Below, piece after piece: positions 44,201-49,929 of a DNA stretch of 64,000 nucleotides (positions are counted from its first letter, which is position 1; every line of letters starts with the position of its first letter). The notes under the pieces were generated by a model. It saw only the letters and a program-made list of their open reading frames with translations, searched no databases and was not told the DNA's origin. The translations under genes were made by a program, and so were the position numbers. Source of the DNA: Solen grandis (taxonomy: Eukaryota; Mollusca; Bivalvia; Adapedonta; Solenidae); NCBI GenBank assembly GCA_021229015.1, contig CM037791.1, positions 1,240,001 through 1,304,000 on the forward strand. The letters are read 5' to 3'.

Positions 44201-46853
44201 AGATGTTTAATCTTGGAATGAGACATTTTGTATATAAATCAACTGATGTGTAATTTTGAAATGTATATATCTATTATTTGATAATATATTGTGAATTAAT
44301 TGATTACATTAGATTCAAGTACAGTGTTAAACATAAGTCTATACAGATACTTGTTATTGTAATTTACTGACAATTTTATCACTGTTATTGTTATTAAGTT
44401 ACATACATTACTATCTAAATGGACAATAGCTTGAATTAAATTGTCATTTTCTTAATTGAATAGGTTTTTAAACATTAGTAAATGTGTTTGTAATGTACTG
44501 ACTTTTTTGGCAGTATACTGTTTGACTGATTACATTTTCATCATCATGAAAAATGGTACTGGTATAGTTCCCTTGCTTGGCTCTCAGCATGTAAGGGTTG
44601 TTCCAGGACTGGATGGCCTGGTGTCAGGATAATGTGACTGGGTGTGGTATCATGCCACATGTCTATGGGGTGTTATTGCAGTGTTGCAGCACTATATCTG
44701 TCTCAAGTAGACATCATCTCCAAATGACTGAAATACTTTCGATGGGACGTTAAATCCATCTAGCAAACATTGTCATCTAATTGACCCCTTCCCTTGTATG
44801 TATATTAGGGCAATATCTTCACACTGAATATACAGAACTACTTAAATTGACTCCTTTTATGGAAGCTGTATAGGAATCACTATACCAAGTAACTTTGCAT
44901 TATGTCCCGGTCTTAAAAATTCTTGTCCTGTCTTTGTGCATTCAGTCTTGTTTTTCAAATCACTTTCCTACTTTGTTGTAATTAGAGGTAATCAGACCTT
45001 AAAGTCCCTGAATACTTGGTATGTTTTAGCATAGAATTTACAATAGAATAATATATTTTCACATATTTTCTTAGGGCAAAGCCTCAATGGATGCTTAATT
45101 AACCTTAGAAGTCTTCAAAATGAACTATCTAATGAAAGAATACTGGACTTAGTTGTTCAGACACTACATGATGCCATGAGTGAAATATAGAACAAGAAAG
45201 CTACAACTTTGCATTTGGCTTTGGGTATACAGTCAAACCTGTCTTAAGCAGTCAGTCAAGCGAATAATAGAAAGTGACCGCTTAACAGAGATGGCCCCTA
45301 AACGAAGGTTAAACATATACCGAAATGCTGGTTTGGTAATATTAAAATGACCACTAAATGCAGGTTGACCGCTTAATACAGGTGGTCGCTATTTATGCAG
45401 GTTCAACTGTATTTTATGCAAATGTACATTTCTCAGGGTCCTTTAGAATGAAAGTCAAAGCTATTTCGGTGTAGGTTTATTTGGATGCAGCTCAAACACT
45501 GATAAGAAATTGGGACTTCAATTGTTTACTCTTGTTACTATTTGTTTTTTTCCTGTATATTTCTTACTATTCTTATCAATATTAAGTGAGTGAATATTAA
45601 AAGAATACATTTAGAAGTGAAACATTAAATAAAAATCATCAACATAATTATACATTTAAACAACAAAACAAAAAGCACCGTATAAGTAACCTACTGATTT
45701 TGTTTCAGATGAACTGCCGTTGGTTATCCCCCTTGCCTACAATGAGTCAGAGATGTACATGCAGGCAGTGAAGGCGTTCTGCTCCTACCTCCAGAACTGG
45801 GGTCAGTGTAAGGTGGGCTGGGAGGCCCTGGGTTGCACCAACAAGGAATCCCGCCCAACCCTGGGGGACCAGGCACCAACCTACTACCTGGTCTTCCTTT
45901 CCAAACACATGGTGCGAATCATGAATAGATTAGGACCAAATATCTCACGTCATTTGAGCGAAAATACCACGTCTCATTATAATTATCTCAATGACACTCT
46001 AGAAAGTATCAGAAATTCAAAAAGTACAAAACAGTTGTATTTAACTCTCCATCAGGTATCAAGTGAAGGCCTTGGTTTAAACATATGTCCTGGGGTTGTG
46101 TATAACGTGACAGCGGTTGGAAGGATGGGGGAGTGTGTGGGAATCAATGTAAAACATATTCATCAGCTGTTGGAACAGATCCGCACTCAAGCTGTGGACT
46201 TAACAAGTGCATGGTCTGAAAATGACCAGCTACAACAAGTGCTAAATATCATTAAGGAGATTTCTTGTGCAGATCTTTACTTTGAAAAGAAACAAAATAC
46301 CAGCTGTAAGGTAATTGACGAGACTGACCAAGGCTTTGTCAGCGGAGGGTTTGGGTCAGGCAGTGTTGACAGTTATGAACATGGTATTCGCTATCCCCCG
46401 ACGGATAAATTTTTGTCGACCCTTAAATGGGCCAAAGATCAAATAAGGCCCAAACACAGGCCTATGAATTCAGTGCGATACTTGCCTCACCAGAACGAGG
46501 TGTGTCCATCCCCTTTTGTGGAAGATGTGGATGAAAGTGCAAGTATAGATAATGAAAACAATAACACAACAAAAGAGATGGACTATCCATATAGGAATGC
46601 CCATTTCATTAGGGATCCCTGCCATGAGCAAATAGAAATAACGGGTCATGGAATGAATGGGGGAGGAAATATCTGCTCAAGGCCCATTGATGGTAGGCAG
46701 AACCTCGAGACAGAGTGTGAATTGGGCGAGGATTGGGAGCCCCCTGAGTCTGACAGTGACAGCGATACGTTCTCTGTACTGTACCAGAAACAGCGTAAGG
46801 TGAATGAGAACTATATGACCAGGCTGGGGCAGGTAGAGGATGAAGATTGTTAA
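14137..46853 (+). CDS. IL-17-receptor-like (SEFIR-like) single-pass membrane protein, 7-8 exons
   Basis: Join: (14137-14212, tentative), 23955-24121, 26732-26785, 28910-28967, 30350-30466, 32909-32974, 33475-33528, 45709-46853. Each junction is GT-AG and phase-consistent. With the tentative first exon the product is 578 residues: signal peptide (1-25), a compact ectodomain of about 100 residues with sequons (NIS, NYT) and a cysteine pair, one membrane helix (131-155, HVFIIVLTLSCLAFVSIATT), a basic stop-transfer, a short acidic juxtamembrane part, a domain from about 199, and an acidic serine-rich tail. The domain starts LPLVIPLAYNESEMYMQAVK followed by AFCSYLQNWGQCKVGWEAL, then YYLVFLSKH (256-264). 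This follows the SEFIR pattern of strand, helix, CxV and a hydrophobic strand ending in serine. The receptor architecture is well supported; the SEFIR call is by-eye pattern matching. Confidence 0.75.
14776..14950 (+). other. GC-richer open segment with an A-rich end, unidentified
   Basis: After a TTGCCCTAG the sequence is G-rich (GGTGGGGGCGGCGGGAAAAC) and stays open for about 55 codons (GAFDDRREFERLNGTGSLEI ...). It ends in AAAAAGATAAAAAAAAAA. The frame cannot be inserted between the flanking receptor exons (phase mismatch). The terminal A tract suggests a retroposed fragment. Function unknown. Confidence 0.25.
14951..17500. other. Receptor-gene intron, AT-rich, no exon seen
   Basis: A long AT-rich stretch within the first proposed intron. 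No segment combines an open frame with plausible splice sites. A decayed family A-like fragment (GGTTGCCATGGCAACCAACA) lies near 17335-17355. Confidence 0.4.
17504..18634 (+). mobile_element. Family B inverted-end element
   Basis: Starts TTTTTAGCTCGACTATTTGA then AGAATATGAGAGCTATTGTA, and ends GCATTTTGAATAGTCGAGTG then TGCTGTCCTCTGAAAGCTCT. AGCTCGACTATT is the inverse of AATAGTCGAG(T). The inside is a series of diverged units with GGTTAAAGTTTTGCATGCAA. Reading frames across it are accidental. Confidence 0.65.
19080..20042 (+). mobile_element. Family C inverted-end element with a 148-bp tandem core
   Basis: Starts TCCCCCGCCACGAAGCGGGA, followed by a GTCCGTCCGTCAGTCC microsatellite, and ends GGCCAGCGGCGGGGGATATA then GCTGTCCTTTGGACTGCC. 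The ends are partly complementary (CCCCCGCC with GGCGGGGG). The core at 19190-19640 is three units spaced exactly 148 bp (GCTTGTACACATTTTCTT at 19214, 19362 and 19510). Confidence 0.7.
20940..23555 (+). mobile_element. Family B element split by a nested family A insertion
   Basis: Head TTTTTAGCTCGACTATTCAA at 20940; tail CATTCGAATAGTTGAGCATG then CTGTCTTATGGCCAGCTC near 23511-23550. Body text (ACTCTTCCATTTATTTTT) stops at about 21340 where family A begins and resumes after 23033 (TTCATATTTATGGCCCTTTT), so family A landed in an existing family B copy. Confidence 0.6.
21340..23033 (+). mobile_element. Family A inverted-end element with a 165-bp tandem core
   Basis: Head TAGCTCACATGAGCACAACG then TGCTCAAGGTGAGC, a GTGCGTGCGTGCGTCCGTGC microsatellite, and tail GGTACTCAGGTGAGCGATTC then AGGGCCATCATGGCCCTC. 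The inverted ends pair AGCTCAC(C/A)TGAG with CTCAGGTGAGC. The core holds units spaced 166, 165, 165 and 166 bp (GCCACTACCAAGATTG at 21974, 22140, 22305, 22470 and 22636). A 150-residue minus-strand reading frame there is a by-product of the repeat. Confidence 0.75.
23955..24121 (+). CDS. Receptor ectodomain exon (Fn3-like N-terminal part)
   Basis: Acceptor CTCTGTTAG before 23955; donor CATCAG|GTAGGT after 24121. Enters in phase 1, leaves in phase 0. Encodes PPVTEAPNISINYTVGAQSV followed by KIHFGPLLPGVSSHKACLTK, with two sequons and a cysteine pair (KACLTKVLHPPKCLK). The proline-rich start and the alternating strand-like stretch (SVKIHFGPLLPG) fit the opening strands of a fibronectin-III-like module, as in IL-17 receptors. 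That fold assignment is inference. Confidence 0.75.
24643..24892 (+). mobile_element. tRNA-derived SINE (Leu-type head), sense
   Basis: Head GGCCTCCGTGGCTGAGAGGG with a B box GTGGGTTCAAGTCCCG, body TTTCATGCGAGGAAGTCTTC, CTCCACCTGTAATTAGCTGG and GACTGAAATATGGGCGAAGC, and an A-rich end CAAAAAATCAATAAATC. It shares its block order with 42640 and, inverted, with 3440 and 61341. Confidence 0.65.
25140..25850 (+). repeat. Tandem repeat, units of about 135-155 bp, next to a CTGTCTGT/CCGTCCGT tract
   Basis: After GTCTGTCTGTCTGTTGGTTG, about four diverged units follow. Each contains GGAGAATGCTTGGGC, CTCAAACTTCATAGGGTGAT and GGTCAAAGGTCAAGGTCACA. The architecture matches families A and C (microsatellite plus tandem core), but I could not define the ends. 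Confidence 0.6.
26732..26785 (+). CDS. Receptor ectodomain exon, 18 codons
   Basis: Acceptor TATTCTTTCAG, donor ATG|GTAAGT, phase 0 at both ends. Encodes GVDTVDFTGLQSDNYTVM, with one sequon (NYT). The last residues look like a beta strand that continues into the next exon (NYTVM-IGRGKF). Confidence 0.75.
26817..27018 (-). mobile_element. TTAA-flanked piggyBac-like MITE, truncated copy
   Basis: Inverted relative to the other four copies. It carries the inner palindrome (GCATAAAACCAGATCAGCCT against GGCTGATCTGGTTTTATGC) and ends GAGGGAAAGGGTTAA at 27018, but lacks the other terminus. It starts about 30 bp after the 26785 donor. Confidence 0.65.
27080..27211 (+). mobile_element. Family E short inverted-end element
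   Basis: GTGTCACATGCTGTAAGCAG, CTGTCTGTCTGTCCATC, and TTCAGCATGTGACATGTGTT then CCAAAGAACACTCTTGTT. The inverted ends are GTCACATGCTG and CAGCATGTGAC. Confidence 0.65.
28174..28421 (+). mobile_element. TTAA-flanked piggyBac-like MITE, full copy
   Basis: 248 bp including TTAA at both ends. The terminal inverted repeat is CCCTTTCCCTCATATAGA against TCTATGAGGGAAAGGG. The inside carries GGTACCACATAAAGCCTGAT and a long palindrome around GCAGGCTGATCTGGTTTTAT. TTAA target sites and CCC termini are hallmarks of the piggyBac superfamily. No transposase frame, so it is non-autonomous. Confidence 0.75.
28910..28967 (+). CDS. Receptor ectodomain exon, 19 codons plus one base
   Basis: Acceptor TTTTCTGCAG, donor CCAG|GTGAGT; phase 0 in, phase 1 out. 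Encodes IGRGKFPDQYYRTKFFFVP, an aromatic strand-like stretch that ends the folded ectodomain before the membrane exon. Confidence 0.75.
29400..29990 (+). repeat. Diverged repeat block plus partial family D head
   Basis: 29400-29720 carries units with GGAGTTATTGCCCTTTGTTA, related to the 157-bp array. At 29727 TGTCCCCTACCGGTGGGGAC and CAGTCTGTCTGTC open a family D element (compare 39085) whose far end I could not find. Confidence 0.5.
30350..30466 (+). CDS. Receptor transmembrane exon
   Basis: Acceptor TTGTTTTCAG, donor AAAC|GTAAGA; phase 1 at both ends. Encodes a proline-rich stalk (KTLPPPPNTR), a hydrophobic helix of about 25 residues (HVFIIVLTLSCLAFVSIATT continuing VTFCIM) and the basic stop-transfer start RK. 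A single helix followed by positive charge indicates type I topology. Confidence 0.85.
30581..30640. repeat. Perfect 30-bp tandem duplication
   Basis: GGCTGACCAAATGGAATCAC plus TTTTTCAATA occurs twice back to back (30581 and 30611) with no mismatch, indicating a recent duplication. Intronic. Confidence 0.95.
31533..31645. repeat. 19-bp minisatellite
   Basis: ACCTGTCAATCCATTACAC repeated about six times, some copies shortened. Reading frames across it have no coding support. Confidence 0.9.
32798..32873. repeat. Near-perfect 25-bp hairpin just before a splice acceptor
   Basis: The left arm 32798-32822 (GTAATCTCTACTGAGATC then CGCTCCG) pairs with the right arm 32849-32873 (CGGAGCT then GATCTCAGTAGAGATTAC) with one mismatch and a loop of about 26 bases. 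The right arm ends 35 bases before the exon at 32909, near the expected branch-point zone. Confidence 0.85.
32909..32974 (+). CDS. Receptor juxtamembrane exon 1
   Basis: Acceptor TTGTGTTGCAG, donor GAAG|GTGAGT; phase 1 at both ends. Encodes HCKCGAAYVPTPQNNTQDRP then E. The CxC next to the membrane could be palmitoylated (inference). Because the exon is symmetric (phase 1-1), skipping it keeps the frame. Confidence 0.75.
33295..33447. mobile_element. Family G palindromic MITE, copy 1
   Basis: Ends TAAAGTCCCTGTATTGG and ACATTACAAGGACTTTACC are inverted repeats. The inside is also palindromic (AGATAACCAAGGTTTCCTAA against TTAGGGTACCTTGGTTATCT). A second copy lies at 49766-49926. This copy ends 27 bases before the next exon. 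Confidence 0.7.
33475..33528 (+). CDS. Receptor juxtamembrane exon 2
   Basis: Acceptor TTTTCATTTAAG, donor TTGT|GTAAGT; phase 1 at both ends. Encodes LGESGTDIPDEETSKLL, acidic and serine/threonine-rich. Like the preceding exon it is symmetric. The intron after it is 12.2 kb. Confidence 0.65.
33776..34286. repeat. 20-bp minisatellite, about 25 copies
   Basis: The unit GCCATGGACATTGTCAGTAA varies at TTGTC/TTATC and AGTAAG/ATTATG. The middle (33965-34050) is disturbed by small deletions. It sits 250 bp into the longest receptor intron. Confidence 0.95.
34300..35060. other. Intron sequence with a family B fragment
   Basis: 34640-34850 resembles the family B interior and tail (ATCAGACTATCAAGGTAGAT, GTTTTGCATACAATG, CGTCTTACGGACAGCTCATG). 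Otherwise AT-rich with no exon seen. Confidence 0.4.
35065..35306 (+). mobile_element. TTAA-flanked piggyBac-like MITE, full copy
   Basis: TTAA at both ends, terminal repeats CCCTTTCCCTCATATAGA and CTATGAGGGAAAGGG, and the inner palindrome AGCCTGCGAGTTACTCGCAG. Confidence 0.75.
35792..35896. repeat. 21-bp minisatellite, five copies
   Basis: CGCTTCATTATTTCTTCAGT plus G or A, alternating CAGTG and CAGTA, giving a 42-bp higher-order rhythm. Confidence 0.9.
35900..39080. other. Receptor intron, no exon seen
   Basis: AT-rich. A short fragment at 36545-36616 ending GAATGGAAAGGGTTAA may be a remnant related to the TTAA-flanked MITE. Nothing else with structure is apparent. Confidence 0.4.
39085..39393 (+). 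mobile_element. Family D inverted-end element
   Basis: Starts AGTCCCCTACCGGTGTTCAC and ACCGGAGGGGACTATAGG, then a CCGTCTGTCCGTCCGTCTGT tract, and ends GGAGCCGGTAGGGGACTTT. The inverted ends are GTCCCCTACCGG and CCGGTAGGGGAC (12 of 12). Confidence 0.75.
39749..39893 (+). mobile_element. Family E short inverted-end element
   Basis: TGTCACCTGCTGTTAGCACA, CTGTCCGTCCG, and CTTCAGCAGGTGACATGTGT then CCCAAGGAACACTCTTGTT. The inverted ends are GTCACCTGCTG and CAGCAGGTGAC (11 of 11). Confidence 0.75.
40360..41300. repeat. Diverged tandem units of the GAGTTATTGCCCTTTG family
   Basis: Repeated CCATAACTCT, GGAGTTATTGCCCTTTGTTA and GTCCGGAGCATAACTCAAGA. Interrupted near 40590 by TATGCCTCCACCACTTATTG, the start of another dispersed repeat. 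Confidence 0.6.
41365..41605 (+). mobile_element. SINE-like dispersed repeat, copy 2
   Basis: GTATAGCTCCCTTGCTTGGC, AGTTGGCCCGGTGTCAGGAT, GCAGTGTGGCAGCACTATAT and GACGTTAAATGCAACAACAA, in the order of the copy at 1641. Confidence 0.65.
41952..42640 (+). mobile_element. Family A element, head and tandem core, tail missing
   Basis: TTTTAGCTCACCTGAGTACT, then TTTTGTCTGTCGTCCATTGA, then about four units with TTGAAATTGGGTCACGTGGG and GTCAAAAACTAGGTCA. A Leu-type SINE begins at about 42640, where the tail would be. Confidence 0.6.
42640..42850 (+). mobile_element. tRNA-derived SINE (Leu-type head), sense
   Basis: B-box-like GTGGGTTTGAATCCCG, then TTTTCATGTGAGGAAGCTTT, CCTCCATCTGTAATTAGCTG and GAAATACTGTTGAAGCGACG. 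It is followed by the tail of the other SINE family (GTGTGGCAGCACTATATCTG at 42862). Confidence 0.6.
42950..44547. other. Receptor intron, AT-rich
   Basis: No exon seen. Contains the 18-bp minisatellite listed separately and a family A-like tail remnant near 43535-43575. Confidence 0.4.
43397..43470. repeat. 18-bp minisatellite, four copies
   Basis: ACCATTTAGTGGCGTGTT with GTGG/GTTG and GGCG/GGCA variants. Confidence 0.85.
44548..44770 (+). mobile_element. SINE-like dispersed repeat, copy 3
   Basis: GTATAGTTCCCTTGCTTGGC, GGTGTGGTATCATGCCACAT, TCAAGTAGACATCATCTCCA and GGGACGTTAAATCCATCTAG. Confidence 0.65.
45228..45411. mobile_element. MITE-like element with 14-bp inverted ends
   Basis: TACAGTCAAACCTG at 45228 and CAGGTTCAACTGTA at 45398 are inverted with two mismatches. 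The interior repeats GTGACCGCTTAACAG and GACCGCTTAATACAGGTGGT. It lies 300 bp before the last receptor exon. Confidence 0.65.
45709..46853 (+). CDS. Receptor last exon: SEFIR-like domain and C-terminal tail
   Basis: Acceptor TTTTGTTTCAG; the stop TAA is at 46851-46853. The exon enters in phase 1 (first codon completed as Tyr) and encodes 381 residues. Residues 1-65 hold the strand-helix-CxV-strand pattern of SEFIR box 1 (VIPLAYNESEMYMQAVKAFC, QCKVGWEALG, YYLVFLSKH). A later strand-like part (LYLTLHQVSSEGLGLNICPG then VVYNVTAVGRMGE) and a helix (INVKHIHQLLEQI) may close the domain. The second half looks disordered and ends in an acidic serine/aspartate stretch (EPPESDSDSDTFSVL) suited to casein-kinase-2-type phosphorylation. 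I see no clear TRAF6-type PxExx(aromatic/acidic) motif. GC content is higher than in the flanking introns. Confidence 0.82.
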
Positions 46854-48010
46854 CTCCCCTGGGATGTATGCCCTTGCCATTACTGGTATTTTTAAGTCTC
46901 CCAAACGAAGTTTTTTTTAAAGTTTTTGTTACAGTACCTCCACTTATAAGATCTCATATTCATGGGGGAAAAAGTCTTTTTTCTTTTATTAAATCTATGG
47001 GCAATACTGTATTATTTTTAGCATGTTAAGCCTGAGATGAGATGAAATGAGATGACTAAATCTACTAGAAGTGTGAAGATGACAATGTTTGTTAGGCTAT
47101 CACTAAAAATATGTTTGTTTGCTGTGCTCCGACCATCTCAACAATATCAGAACTGACTAAATCATTTTTAGCCCAAGATTGACATTTCTTTTTTTTTCAG
47201 TTGGCCAATTTCTCTCTTTCCATTAGTTTCGCTTTTTGGGTTCGTTCCACTGTTTTCATGCCACTTTCAAACGGATATCCTTAGCAGTTTTCATTCAAAT
47301 GTGTAAGCAAAACAATTTCTGAGGAAAAAAAAAAGTTTTAAGTAAGCATAAAAATATGTTCATCCCCTCATCTTCAAGGCCATTCAGCTTTACAATTGTC
47401 TGAATTTAAAAAAAAGATAGCCCCCCCCCCCCCCACCTCAGAAAAGTCCCCCTACCTACCACCCCACTTCACAAGTTCTTGGTTACAAATAAGGAACACA
47501 CCAAACAAGCATATTTTCAATGATGGCTTGAAATTTGAGAGCCTATAACCTTAGCTTGGATTTTTCAAGTTTTTAATTAAGTATTCCAATTTGTGACAGT
47601 ATTTAAGTTTTACTGAAAAAAATATGAAAGCATTATTTTGTCACTTATATTGGAATTCCATTTGTTGCCACTGTTAAATTGGACAGTTGTAATATTACAC
47701 ATAATTTTATTATCCTGTAATTGATTGGATAATGAATAACTCAAGCGTTAATAAGTTCTGTTAATTATATACTTTAAATCCTCATTCCTGTGTTGTATAA
47801 TATAGTATATTTTTTGTTGTTTTTTCTCCTTTGACTGAATTTTGATTCTGATTGTCTGTAAAACAAAAACAAAAGAGAAACAAAAATCCTTTAATGCAGG
47901 ATATGGAGTCTAGATGTATTTAATGGAAAACAAACCCTCAATTAACAAACTCTCAGTATTAAATAATTTGTATATATACAGGTATTTAGATATAGACCCA
48001 TACAACACTG
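46854..48010. other. Receptor 3' flank, no gene seen
   Basis: Presumed 3' UTR and flank. ATTAAA at 46988-46993 is a possible polyadenylation signal. There is a C-run at 47421-47434. Confidence 0.35.
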
Positions 48011-48016
48011 ATAGAG

Positions 48017-48270
48017 TAATACTGATCACATGGCCTAGTGGTTAAGACATCAGCTTCAGGAGTGGGAGGTGGAAGGTTCGATCCATGGCAGGGGAATGTT
48101 CTGATATGGTCGGTTGGTGAGCCGCCAGCTAGTTAAATAATGGTTACTGGTTGTCTTCCTGCCTGGTGGCTGGCATATAGGAAGAAAACGGGGAGGTTAT
48201 TGTGAAAGCAAAGTTGTGTCTGATAAGTCAAAACTGGTTTGCCCTTTCAATAGGGGTGACACTGTAATAA
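48017..48270 (+). mobile_element. tRNA-derived SINE, third type
   Basis: CATGGCCTAGTGGTTAAGAC (A-box-like), GGAAGGTTCGATCCATGG (B box), body GGTGAGCCGCCAGCTAGTTA and GTCTTCCTGCCTGGTGGCTG. Only one copy is seen in this window. Confidence 0.55.
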
Positions 48271-48738
48271 ACAAACACTTTACCTTCTAAGTATTCAATG
48301 GTTAGCCAAGATTACACAAAAGAGCACATGGGTTTGTTTGTGACATTGTGATCAGATGACCTAGTCATTCATGGTAAATAATCCCTTTGCAATGAATGGC
48401 AAGGTATAACATCACTCTGGTGTCATCATTGTGGTTGGCATCTTCCATGGTGTAAACCTTGGCCATAACTTCTAAATTATAAAAGCTTCTGTCATCAAAC
48501 TCCACACATTTCTTCAATATAACAAGGGCTACATTTCTATCAAGGGCCATAACTCTTAGGTCTATTTTGACCAAATACATCTCTCCTTTTTTAAAAAACA
48601 ACAAAAAGCAGATGAGCATTTGCATCTATATGTGGTGGTCTTAATCATTGACATTACTGAAATGTCGGATCAGATTAACAGCAATTTCATTTCATTTGTA
48701 AATTGAGCAAAAGTCTGAATTATACTACTCAAAATTTG

Positions 48739-48908
48739 TTAACCCTTTCCCTCATATAGACTCATTTTGACGCACTCAATAGGTACCACATAAAGCCTGA
48801 TCTGCAGAAAACCACAGTTAAACCTTACCAAGTTACTCGCAGGCTGATCTGGTTTTATGCTGTTTGCATAGGTCTTTTCATGCTGTCCTCTATGAGGGAA
48901 AGGGTTAA
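48739..48908 (+). mobile_element. TTAA-flanked piggyBac-like MITE, internally deleted copy
   Basis: TTAA and terminal repeats intact at both ends, but about 70 bp are missing: AAACCTTACCAA runs straight into GTTACTCGCAGGCTG, removing the first half of the inner palindrome. Confidence 0.75.
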
Positions 48909-49467
48909 GGATCACTTATTGTTCATTGCATATCAGAACACTTGAATTATTTAGTATAATGATTAGAAAGGCAACTTGTTATGATTATTATTATTGCCTC
49001 AAGTAATCAGATAAACCAGGTAAGAGGTATCACTCAATATGGTGATCGTCAAAAGCAAATCTATCAAATACACAAGTAAATGGGATTTCACTAAGTGATC
49101 CTAAGCAAATTTTGAGTAGTATATTTATAGGAAATACTTCTTTATTACTAATTGATAAAGACTATGTATCCAACCTTCTCTACTTACATGTGATACTGTT
49201 AAATGCATAATAAAATGTGGCATTAATAATTGGTTGATAATACATTCAACTATTTAATTCTTGATGAATACAGGTACATGACATTGTTAATTGCCTGATA
49301 ATACATGACATTGTGGATAACAAAATGACTAGTTAACTTTCTGTACTCATAAAAGCTTGTTTCTTGTACATACTATTGTTAAATGTATAGTAAAACATGA
49401 CATTGTTAGGTGGTTGGTATTACATAAAATTCTTTAATTCTTGATTTTACATTATATTGTTAAATGG

Positions 49468-49708
49468 TTAACCTTTCCCTCATATAGACTCATTTTGACG
49501 CACTCATTAGGTACCACATAAAGCCTGATCTGCAGAAAGCCACACTTAAACCTTACCAAATTTAATTGTAAAATCCTCATTACCAGACCACTGAGGAGCA
49601 GCGAACAGCATAAAACCTGATCAGCCTGCGAGTTACTCGCAGGCTGATCTGGTTTTATGTTGTTCGCATAGGTCTTTTCATGGTTTCCTCTATGAGGGAA
49701 AGGGTTAA
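49468..49708 (+). mobile_element. TTAA-flanked piggyBac-like MITE, full copy
   Basis: Same termini as the other copies, with one C lost at the left end (TTAACCTTTCCCTCATATAG). It ends GAGGGAAAGGGTTAA at 49708. Confidence 0.75.
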
Positions 49709-49765
49709 ACTGTTGAATTCTTGATATACATTACATGAAAATGTTAATTCTTGATCATATACATT

Positions 49766-49926
49766 AAGGTAAAGTTGCTGTAATGATTCCACTACATTTC
49801 GGACCTCATGGCCTTTAACAGAGATTAATAACCAAGGCTTCCTAATGTTTTATTAGGGTACCTTGCTTATCTTGGCAGAGGTTAAGTTGTCCAAGACATA
49901 GTAGAAACATTACAGGGACTTACCTT
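49766..49926. mobile_element. Family G palindromic MITE, copy 2
   Basis: GGTAAAGTTGCTGTAATGAT at the left and AACATTACAGGGACTTACC at the right. The interior TAACCAAGGCTTCCTAATGT against TTAGGGTACCTTGCTTATCT corresponds block by block to 33295-33447. Confidence 0.7.
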
Positions 49927-49929
49927 AAA

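Noticed and set aside
33475..45709. Two separate genes, receptor and a cytoplasmic SEFIR protein
   Set aside because: The 33528 donor and the 45709 acceptor are in matching phase, the last exon has no ATG at its start, and there is no stop before the donor. One gene is simpler.
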